DNA of 64,000 nucleotides. It comes from Axinella damicornis (Eukaryota; Porifera; Demospongiae; Axinellida; Axinellidae). Both the position numbers and the translations under genes were made by a program. The stretch lies in assembly GCA_963931865.1 (NCBI GenBank), contig OZ007518.1, forward strand, positions 2,054,252-2,118,251. The letters run 5' to 3'. Positions 45,501 to 57,500 of the stretch are shown in pieces (the stretch's first letter is position 1; each line of letters opens with the position of its first letter). The notes under the pieces were generated by a model. That model had not been told where the DNA came from. It did not search any database and saw only the letters and a program-made list of their open reading frames with translations.

Positions 45501-48500
45501 ATCTCGTGAGTACCATGATAGCTATATATACAGGGAAGATCAGAACTTATTTAGAGTGCTCTCAAGTACCGAATAAAACCATTCATAGCCGCGTTGCAAC
45601 CCCGGTTGCGACTCACCGTAGTGCAAGCTAAGTATTGCAATTCGTTCCAATTAACGCACATGGTACGTGGCAACCACACTCAGTCGATCGCGAGCAATGG
45701 CGACCAAAAGGAAGACAAGACATTATTACAGCACTCACAACTTAGCCAGCACGGTGAGTTTCGGCATGTAAGCGTCAGTGAACGACAGCGATCACGGCTG
45801 TGTGGTCAGAATCTTTGTGGGGCCTTCGTAAGACTGTACTGGCAACAAACGTCGAATACAGCGATCGAGCAATGGCGGCCACGGCACGACAAAAGCGCTT
45901 GTATCTCTACCACCATGGTGAGTTTCAGCACCAAATTTGTGCGGTTGGGTTGCTGCATGGTAGCGATCACGATGGTGTAGTCAGAATCTTTGTAGGCCAT
46001 TCCTATCTCTCCAACGAATTAATTATTATTTATTTAATTAGCGAGGGACGACCGCACTCCTGGTAGCCGTTGCAACCCCGGTTCCGACTCACCGTAGCGC
46101 ATGTAATTCGTTCCAATTAACGGACTTGCCACGTGGCAACCACGCTCAGTCAATCGCTAGCAATGGCCGCCAAGGGGAAGACTTTACAGCGCTCACAACT
46201 TCGCCAGCACGGTGAGTTTGTGCATGCAAGCATCCATGAACGGGAGCGATCACGACCGTGTGGTCAGAATTTTTGTGGGCCTTTCGTTAAGGCCGCTCAA
46301 GCAATGGCGACCGACGGTGAGACAAAAGTGCTTGTATCTCCAACACCAAGGTGAGTTTCAGTACCAAAATTGTACGCTTGGGTCACTGCATGTTAGCGAT
46401 CACGATGGTGTAGGCAGATTCTTTGTAGGCCATTCCTAAGGTAGTCAGAGGTTATATACATTACATTACATTACATTACATTACGAGGGGCGACCGCACT
46501 CCTGGTAGCCGTTGCAACCCCGCGGTTGCCCTGCCGTAGCGCAAGCTAATCATTGCAATCCGTTCCAATTAACGCACATGCCACGTGGCAACCACGCTCA
46601 GTCGATCGCGAGCAATGGCGGCCAAAAGGAAGACAAGACATTATTACAGCACTCACAACTTAGCCAGCACGGTGAGTTTTGTCATGTAAGTGTCAGTGAA
46701 CGACAGCGATCACGGCCGTGAGGTCAGAATCTTCGTGTGCCTTTCCTAAGAATGGTACTGCCACCGGAAGTCGGAGAGAGCGCTCGAGCAATGGCGGCCA
46801 CGGCGAGACAAAAGCGCTTGTATCTCCACCACCAAGGTGAGTTTCAGAACCAAAATTGTACGCTTGAGTCACTGCTTGATAGCGATCACGACGGTGTAGT
46901 CAGATTCTTTGCAGGCCATTCCTAAGGTAGTCAAAGGTTATTTATTTAATTAATTATTTACATTGCATTACATTACGCGGCACAATTTTCTCTATACCAG
47001 GAGTGTAACATTACGCGGCACAATTTTTCCCTTACCAGGAGTGTAATTATTTACTCGGCACAATTTTTCCCCTACCAGGAGTGTAACAAATAGCCGCGTT
47101 GCAACCGCAGTTGCGACTCGCCGTAGCGCAAGCTAAGTACCATAGTCTCTCAAAAATACGCCCATGGGCGATGAATTTAGAATCTGCTCAAAGAGGGTGA
47201 TGGGCGTATTTTCGAGGACCCCTCTCCCGAAAATAGGCCCACCCTTGACTCGAAAGTAGGCCCACCCAAGTACATGAGTATACGAGTGCAATACTGCAAC
47301 AGTCATTCTAGCAAGGCTTAACTACTACTAGTCCCGGAGTTTCTTGGTGAGCAGGAACAATCTCTTCGTGTGACTAGCTACAGGAACAGCAAACAAGACA
47401 CAGCAGGAGTGCTTGAATGACGTAGAGTGCACAGACTATCTTCGGGACTTGCCGATTGCTGCTGCTTCTGAGAAATCCGTAGTGCGCTGCTAGTGCTACG
47501 CTAAGCAATTGCACACGCGAAGACACAAACATGCAATTGCACAGCGCGTGCACGGTCTGATGTCATGCATTCAGTACACAGCTGATTATGCAATGGCATG
47601 CAACATAATATTCATTGCAAATAGTACCCCGATAGCCAGCCTTCATTTCTTAGTCCAATCTCTTTGACTGTACTTCTTCCGGAGCTATTCAAGTGCTTTC
47701 CTGTTCGAGCTAATAGGGTGGGCGTATTTTCGAGTAATAAATGACCCTTTGCAACAACTTGTCGCGAAAAAGGGGGGTGGGCGTATTTTCGAGGGTGGGC
47801 GTATTTTTGAGACTACGGTATTGCAATTCGTATAGGGGACTGGCCATAATTGGGGACTGTACGCTATATATTACGCGGCACAATTTTCCTATACCAGGAG
47901 TGTAAAGATTACGCGGCACAATTTTTCCCCTAACATTATTACGCGGTCTTGTAGTGAATTACACTTAGGAGAGCTGTCAGTGAATGTAACTAATTGGATT
48001 TTTTCAACATTGTGTCAACACTAATTGACATAGGTTTGTAAACCACACAAGTGTTTCACTACACCAGTTGTATATGTCCCAGGGTGGAAGCAAACGCTGT
48101 ATGTGTAGTACGTGTTCCAAAATCTCATGTGTAACAGTGTGGTATATGAAAGTCATTCCCACCTTCCGTTGAAGGTTGACATCTGCCTTTGCTATGAGCA
48201 GATGATCCACAATTTCACCATGGTTATTGTGACAAGCCACAAACAGGGGGGATGCACCATCCTGGAAGTGAATAAAGGTATAGCTCATGAAGTGTACATG
48301 CAGCTACCATATACACAAATATACATCAGCTGGTTTACATGATCTGTAGTTAACTCAATTCATAATCTGGGTTCACTTCTGGATGTGGGTTGGCATTACG
48401 TAGGTAGCCATGAAACAGCACTTGAAACTAAGTGGGTTTCAAATAGGAGCTTACATTACCCACATCTACCTGAAGGTTGACATCTGCCTTTGCTAGGAGC

Positions 48501-51500
48501 AGACATGCAGATGAACCATGCAGTTCCTCCTACAACACGAGTGATGGACTACCATATACATCAGTCGGTTCCCAATGGCTAATCTGGATTGACTGACAGT
48601 TCCTAGTCTGGGTTCACTTGTGGATGGGGGTTGGCAGCTATGAATACTGAACTAAGGAACAACACTTATGATGGAACTATGTAAGGAATTTACATTAGAG
48701 CCAAATCAACCTTGATGGGATTAGAACTGCACTACACCAGTACCATAGTGTCCTGCTAATACGCTCCCTTCGAAAATACGCCCTCCCCTCTTTTTCGCCC
48801 AAGTTCCTGCACATGGTAGTTTGACTCGTTATAATGCCCCCCTGGTGAGCGTCTTCTGGAATATCTAACCTACACGTGCGCAACTTTGCAGATCGTCTCT
48901 CAGTCAGATCGAGAGTAGTCACCATTGACGCCAATGGTACAAGTCATCTCGCTGCCACTCTTCCGCACGAAATACCAGGAAATGTTCCGTGGTTCATGAT
49001 CGACAGTATTGCTGTTCTTGAGGATGGCTACAGCGAAGTTGTCGTGAATGTTATGGCCCTCGAGTTGAAGTGCAGCTCTTCTTGCCGATGTAGAGAGTCC
49101 ACGCATGATGACCACGAACAGTACTGGCGATCGATTGTACTTTTGTAACTGTGAACATGAACCTTGGCAGTGTCATTAACTTAGCAAAACTTTTTGAGGG
49201 GGCGTATAATGGAGACTAATTGCGTACTCGAAAATACGCCCCCTCCCCACTTTGGGCTGGATGTAGTGTACAAAATAGGGGGCGTATTAACGGGACACTA
49301 CGGTATATGCCCAGGGTGGAAACAAACACTCTACGTGTAGTGTTCCAAAATCCCATCGGTAAGTGTGGTATTCGTAAATCATTCCCAACTTTCGTTGAAG
49401 GTTAACATCTGCATTTGCTTTGAGCAGACGACCCACAACACACACACACCACCTTCTTTCAACAGTATTCCACGGTGCAATGGAGCATGTACACATGTTG
49501 ATACTAATTCAATTGGTATGGTATGTAGGTCATTCAACATGCACATGGTATTTTAGTGGGATTTGAGACATACAGAATGGTGGGACTGGACTGTGGGACT
49601 AGTCCGACTGAACTCACAGAACGTTGCGCTTGTCTGAGTCATCATTTTGAAGCATATCACACAGTACTACACTCCAGTGTACTACATCATGCACATGAAC
49701 TGAATTCGTGGCAGGTTGATATCAGGCAGTTCCAATAGCCCTTAATTTCTGCCACTGCATGTGCACCATGAATACTTGCACTGCATCAGCTCATTCCCAG
49801 ACCAAGATGGGATATGGGACTGGGGACACGTCCACATTTTTTGACATTGCTGTTTCGTCCGAGTGAAGTAGTGGGAAAATAGGGAGCCAAGTCAAACTTG
49901 GCAGAATAGAAATAGTTCCAGAAAAGCTGCTACATTTGGCTGCATCACTTTGTGTAAATGATTGCCTTGTGTCATCCAAAGTCGTCATCAGATCATGGAC
50001 AAATTCGCACTGAAATGAAATTAATTATTTGGATTATGGTAGGACCACAGCAGGCTTTCGACAGCTGTGTTGCTAAACCTCACGTATTTGATGTGCTACT
50101 ATCTATGAATATTTCCCATGCCATTTCCACGATTCCCTGTGTTCTGGCTTTCAGAAACTACGAGCAAAACGTGCAGTCCCACAGTCCAATCTACCGAATA
50201 GAGACAGCAATGTTTTTGGGGTGATCCAAAAACTTGTACCAGAGTGATTCGACAAAACAGTGTAAAGCCAGAGAAAGACGTGCTTCCCCTCGTGTATAGA
50301 CTATGCACTTGACAGATTCACTGCTTGGGCATCCAAGTCACACGAAAGTACCAATTCTTCCATTGAGCAGCCATGATCAGCCATGGTATATATGGTTATA
50401 TACCTGCACACGTCCTCACATCATCAAGCCAGGGAGATGCCACGGTACTGTTCGGAATTCCTGGAAATGATGCACATCCACAAACAGTGTGTCAGGCCCT
50501 TTCCAATATTTTGAAAGGACCCGGAATGAGATGACGTGCCACATCAAACTGATGGACGGACAAGACCCATGTTCTTAAAGCACAGTTCAGTCGTAATCCT
50601 TTGATGCGAGCCACACAGTACAATGTTCCACCCAACAGGATGGCTATGCCTCATACTTGCCTGTGGTTTGTGCCAGTGAGCCTCAGGCATTGTATGGTAA
50701 GTACATACAGCACTTGTATAATGGCCAGTGTGCATGCTATCAGTGTAGTGACATAGTATGTACCAAATTAGTAGTACAGACCAACCGTTGACGCTGCTTC
50801 AGACTCTCCAGCTTGGTGCCTCCGTAGCCTTGTTCCAAAGCTCTTGTGTGGGGCAGAGCCTGACACACTGTTTGAGCATGCTCAGTTTCCCCCAGGAATT
50901 CTGGGAACTGGAAACTAGTGGATACTATAACAACATTCCTTGTATCATTGCAGCCTCGTTCCCAGGGCCATTCCCACTGCCAGTATTGTATGCAAATACA
51001 GCCAGCCTAGGGAAGGCTTGGGATAAAATACATGTATCACGTGAGTGACATCAATCATGGCCACCAGGGGGCAATAGTTTATGTTGCCTTGCTAACGTTC
51101 ACAAAGCTGAACGGAACTTCAAGAAAAGGCTTTAAGATTCTTCGGAGGGATGCCAGATCAATGCCAAGCCATCAACAGCGCCAAATGGTAGCCATACTCG
51201 GTGACCTGCGTGTTGCTGCTTCTGAGCGTGAGTGGCTGGAACAACGTCTCACTGGTATGGCTGTTCCAAGGGCAGTAGACCATGTTATAGCATAGATCAG
51301 CAGCATACATGCAATAAACTATTGCTCATTGTTCGGAACATGGGCAAAATGCATCCTTGTGGTTGTGCCCCCCCCCCCCCCCCCCCCCCCCCCTCCCCCG
51401 TGTCCACCTTGCTAATGGACATTGACATTACTGACATGAAATTTTATTCCCAGCCAAATTTGCGTACTGAAAGCAAATACTGGCTGTGGGAATGAGGTTA

Positions 51501-54500
51501 GTACTATCATTTCTTGTAGTAGTGGCTACAATCAAAGCTGGCAGTGTTGTCACCAGGATTCGTCTGTTGCATACCACTGAGTTCTTGCACCTTTGGCATA
51601 CATGCAACAAAAAGCCGTTGATGAGACATTGGGACAAGGAGTATAAGGTACACATGATCAGGAGCAGATAAGTCCTGCTGTAGCCCCTGCATAAACAGAC
51701 CTAAATTGTAATTTGGTCAGATAACTCACTGGGAAGCAATATACACCGTCTCTCTTTCCTAGTAAAAATAGCACTGATTATCTACCTGTACAGTCTATCA
51801 GATTAACGCGTACCGTGTAGTATTATTATGATGCAGGATTACATTGTAAATACAACGGAAGTTTTCATGCACAAAACCTGCGTACCAGGCTCTTTTTTCT
51901 CCACCCCTGCACAAGAGACTGGGATCAAGGCTCTGTCACCCTTTCAGTGTTCAAACACAGGAATTGGAATATGTGGATACAGTGTAAATACTAGATGTAT
52001 GCATAGACATTTCCTTCAGTGGGGCTCACTCAGACTAGACTCAAGAAAATATTCCATTTCATTTCACAATCATGAAATGTAACTGAAATCTGCAAAATGG
52101 ATGTCTGACATCTGCCACTGCTGTAACAGGTCACCAGTCACACATTAAATCTCTCTCCACTTTAACACGTGCAATTGGATCAATTCATAAGAAGCCTCCA
52201 AGAGCAAATTAAGTTATTTCTCACCTTTATCTGACGGTTGACGTCTGCATTTGCTCTGAGTAGGCACTCCACAATGTCACGGTGGCCCTTCCAGCAGGCG
52301 ATGTACACGGGAGTGACACCAACCTGTAAAAAAGGACAGCATAGCATTATACTTTACATACAATACCAGCTGTTTCATGTGAGATTGTTACCATAACAAC
52401 ACCCACACAATGTACTCTGGGATTTTTTGGAGGGGTCACTTCTGTGAACAGTGAAGCACTAGTCTCGTGCCCAGACCCTCTCGTATGTGGGTCTGGGAAC
52501 GAGACTAGTGAAGCACCTAACCTGTGAATTGATATCATTAACCCAAGCACACTGGGCATCATGTGCAGCCTCTCTTGGTCAGTGTACAATTGGTTCAATG
52601 CCATTTCAACTTGGTTACAAAATTAAAATAGCATTCCAGCCATGTTATTTCATTGTGTGACCAAAATGAAAATTGGAAATTGAATCCATTTTCAATTTTG
52701 CCATATCGGTTCATTTCTGTGACCGAAATGAATTTTGAAAATTGAATCCATTTTCAATTTTGCCATATCGTTTCATTTCTGTGACCGAAATGAATTTTGA
52801 GAATTGGATCTATTTTCAATTTTTAATATTCAAACCAGCGTGAGGTTAGTATGTAGGAAAAATAGCTTCAAGATTGTGCTATGAAAATGAAATTTGAAAA
52901 TTGAATCCATCTTCAATTTTTCATTTCAAACTAGCACGAGATTAGTATGTATAGGAAATGGCCTAATATCGTGCTATCAAAACGGAATTTGAAAATGGAA
53001 TCCAGCTTCAATTCGTAATATTCAAACTAGCATGAGAATAGTAAGGATAGGAAATGGCCTAGTAGCTATTGCACGATCAAAATGGATTTTGAAAATTGAA
53101 TCCAGCTTCAATTCTCGACTTGAGTGTCCGGTATAATGAAGCATTCCTATGGTAACAGTGACATCACATTACTGCATAAGGGAAGATGAAGATGATGATT
53201 CTGGAATCATATGTCACTCAAGTCGAGAATTGAAGCTGGATTCAATTTTCAAAATCCATTTTGATCGTGCAATAGCTACTAGGCCATTTCCTATCCTTAC
53301 TATTCTCATGCTAGTTTGAATTTTACGAATTGAAGCTGGATTCCATTTTCAAATTCCGTTTTGATAGCACGATATTAGGCCATTTCCTATACATACTAAT
53401 CTCGTGCTAGTTTGAAATGAAAAATTGAAATCAATTTTCAAATTTCATTTTCATAGCACAATCTTGAAGCTATTTTCCTACATACTAACCTCACGCTGAT
53501 TTGAATATTAAAAATTGAAAATAGATCCAATTTTCAAAATTCATTTCGGTCACAGAAATGAAACGATATGGCAAAAATTGAAAATGGATTCAATTTTCAA
53601 TTCTCATTTTGGTCACACAATGAAATAACATGGCTGGAATGCTATTTTAATTTTGTAACCAAGTTGAAATTGCATTGAACCAATTGTACACTGACCCTCT
53701 CTTAAGTTGTGCAAACCCCTTATATTGACAGCTGCTGTTAAGGTAGCAGATACCCCTTTACGTATACGTTAGGTTACCTTTAACCGTCGGGGGCCCCCGA
53801 CGGTTAAAGGTAACCTAACGTAAAGGGGTATCTGCTACCTTAAGTAACTGCATGATACACACATTAACATTCTCTCCCTTTCTATAGCCTATTAGAGAAG
53901 TCATTTTTATCATCAGATTCGCTGGGTAACATATAGAAATCTGTTTGGAGCAGTCGGTGCACTCCAACATTCCATATTCTATAGCTTATCAATCACCAAA
54001 ACTGAAAGCAACCGATGTAGTCATGATGTGTATAGGGTACATTATACTTTTGGGTGCATGAGTCGGTTATGGTGGCGTTTTGCAGCTACATTCCAGAAGC
54101 TGGAACGCAAGCGTACCAGCATATTACAAGAGCAATGTCTCACTTCAAGCAAGCTGATTTGGCAGACCAGAGAGGAAGCCTACAAACCAAGATGCTAATG
54201 ACAAGTAAGCTCATGTAGCTGTTACAGTGCTCATCAATGGTACTTGCAAGTACAGACGGACAGTGAATAGTTGTAGTTCAACCCCTCCTTGGACAAGAGT
54301 CACAAGACCATGCTTTCCCCATCACAATAGTGCTGTAGTCACTCTATAGTGTATATCAGGCCTCCGCCCAGTTCTATCTCGCAGCAGTGGAGAAAAACTT
54401 TCTCCACGGCTGCGAGATAAAATCTGGGCGAAGGCCTGGGAACGAGGCTAAGTACAGCACATGTTAAGCTGCTGAAATTTCTCATTATACCTCTGTACAT

Positions 54501-57500
54501 GTACTATCAACTTTTCATAACAGGAGAATGGGGAAAGACAAACAATTGGTCATGGAGATTAATTAGCCAATTTAGTACACTGATTCTGTATTATCAAATC
54601 AGGTTGGTCCATTATCAGTGATTGTACCTGTGTCAAGTTTGCCCATACACTGGTCACTGGATGCCTGTGTAGGCTACGTTAGTGGGTGTGGTGAACTTCG
54701 AATTCATGAAACTTTTCCACCAAATGCATTTTCAATTGAACGTTATCTCCCACAAAATAAACCCGCTATACAGTATACGAGTACGTTGTACTCCTCTGAT
54801 ATACAAGTGGTGTGTTCTACCATCAATCTTCTGTCTAGCTGTCCTCAAAGCTAGTTTATAATAATTATGCAAAGCTCAGGCTGATCCTGATATTGATGCA
54901 AGAAAATAAACTAGTGTTTTGTCGCTTTTCTTACTACAAGCGACATATGAAGGCCAGGCAAACAGACAACTGCCTGATATTAACCCTTTACCAACCAATG
55001 ACGGCTTTTGGCGTCATGAGACTTTCAGCTTCATGACGTCACATCCGGCAATGTCCTTGGGAGATAGGCTCTGCGCCAGCAGAAAGGGCGGGGCAGGGGG
55101 AGGTGGGTGGGTGCACCCGAAGGGTGCAAACAGCATGGCCGAGTCTGGGCTCAGCTTTGAACAGCCCTTGGTTGGAGCCGGGTAGGCCATTTCTCGTGTT
55201 TTAAGCATAAATGGGCCTAGAAAACAGTGGTCTCACCTTGCAGAGCCTCGAATTCCAGTGTTCAGGGCTGATTTTTCTGCTAGAGCGAGTTACCGTCGCC
55301 CGACCATCTTGATCGCGTACACGTTAACGAGTGGGTGTGGTCAGAATCACGAATGGGGAAAGCATGGCTGTGTGCAGTTCTGTGTGAAGTTTTGAGCGTG
55401 AAAACCGATGGGAACCTTATCTATAAGTAGATTACAAGCTAAAAAACTGACCTCCATAATCTGTGGTTGGTAAAGAGTTAATGGCATGGGAAAAAACAGC
55501 TGAAATATAGGATAGCAGTCCAGAGATAGGCAAGCTGGAGCTGAATCGAGCACTGAATGTCTGTCCAACCATACCCTGACTGTACCTCCGACAGAGACCA
55601 TGATGGGTCTCATTATGTAGGTCATGAATATCATTAGCAACCTAATTACTATTGTGTTTGATGGAGGGTGTCATTGTATGCCGTCGGTATGGCCACTGTA
55701 CCTGTGAAGCCAACTATAGCTAACTTTGGTTGTATGCTGACACTTGACATGGTCTGTCCCAAATGGCTGCCAGAATCCTCATGAATATCATTAAATAGCT
55801 CAGTTTTAATTTTATTTGCATCCCCATTAACCCTTTACCAACCAATGACGGCTTTTGGCGTCATGAGACTTTCAGCTTCATGACGTCACATCCGGCAATG
55901 TCCTTGGGAGATAGGCTCTGCGCCAGCAGAAAGGGCGGGGCAGGGGGAGGTGGGTGGGTGCACCCGAAGGGTGCAAACAGCATGGCCGAGTCTGGGCTCA
56001 GCTTTGAACAGCCCTTGGTTGGAGCCGGGTAGGCCATTTCTCGTGTTTTAAGCATAAATGGGCCTAGAAAACAGTGGTCTCACCTTGCAGAGCCTCGAAT
56101 TCCAGTGTTCAGGGCTGATTTTTCTGCTAGAGCGAGTTACCGTCGCCCGAGCATCTTGATCGCGTGCACGTTAACGAGTGGGTGTGGTCAGAATCACGAA
56201 TGGGGAAAGCATGGCTGTGTGCAGTTCTGTGTGAAGTTTTGAGCGTGAAAACCGATGGGAACCTTATCTATGGTATGTTTAAGTAGATTACAAGCTAAAA
56301 AACTAAACTCCATAATCTGTGGTTGGTAAAGAGTTAACAGCTGGCCTCACATCAGTAAGAGTGTGGTTGTTCAGCAGCAAGGTATACACTCCTATACTAA
56401 TCCATATTGCTAAAGCAGAGGGGAACAGTCACCCACTTTTACATGTACAAGGTACAAAAGGAAGTACTTACCCTGGTTGCCACATTGACATTGGTGCCAT
56501 TGATTGTCAGCAGAATGACTGGGTCAAGTAGACCATAGCAGGAGGCCTCCAACAGCTCCACTTCCTGGGATAGAGATATTAGCAGCCTGACAATGAAGGT
56601 GACCTTTAGTACTATATATAATTATAGTTGGCAGGATAATTGATGCACTATGTAAGTAAACAGACAGGGATTGTTTACACAATACATTACAAGTAAGGTA
56701 GTTAGGGAGGGTGTTATTTGAAATCTGATGCAACACATGTAGAATAAACCTGCGGCCATGTATAAGCTAAACTGTTACTGTGGCAAACCTTGATGGTGGG
56801 ACACTGGTAGAACCATCCACCAACAGCAATCCTAGTGACCCTGGTCTCAGCAAGGAGTCTGTATCCACTGATATCAGTGAAAATATCCAAGGAACATTCT
56901 GAAAACTCAGGGATCGTCAGCCAGGAGAGAACCAAAGGTTGCTGTACACATCCAGCAAATATGAAAGCTGCTTTAGGCATCCAATAGAGACCACTAACAG
57001 CTGTGGTAATTCTCTCATAATCAGAGAGGTCAACCAAGTCCTTGTCAACTTCCACAGAAATGCGAATGGTAATCTGTGAGGAAGTGGCTTGATGTTGAGG
57101 GAGTTGAGCAAATAGAGAATGGTGAAGAGATTGTAGCTTTGAAAGTGGAGCGCTGTGGACTGCCCTGAAGTCTACCAAGCTTGGCATCTGTCGTACACAG
57201 AGAACTAGGTGGCCATTGCTATTTCTGGCCTCAGTGAACTCAGCCATTTTAGTGGCTGCCATGCTGCAGCCTGACGTTTCTAGGAGAAGACCCATCAGGT
57301 CTGGGCTGAGAGAGTTCCAGTGTGGGGCTAGTAGCTTGAACAGTTTCTGCACTGTCAGAGCATTCTCATAGGAGTGTGGATCAATCAGTGGAACCGCCTT
57401 ACCTTCAGGTCGGGGAAAGACTAGGGTGGCTAGAACTTGCTTTAGCTTTGCTAATGCATTGGGGAACTGGTCCAGCAGATCTATAGCTTCATGCTGCAGC

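Noticed and set aside
42594..46925. Apparent conserved protein family in the array (QSIASNGDQKEDKTLLQ, QHGEFRHVSVSERQRS)
   Set aside because: Conservation is explained by recent tandem repetition; frames break at different points in each unit and there is no common start and stop. Kept only as a repeat feature with exon-like cassettes.
54919..55208. Open frames within the TTAA elements at 18.9, 54.98 and 55.83 kb (QSLSPKDIAGCD type)
   Set aside because: Identical in each MITE copy, present in non-coding elements, no start or domain; not host genes and not a transposase.
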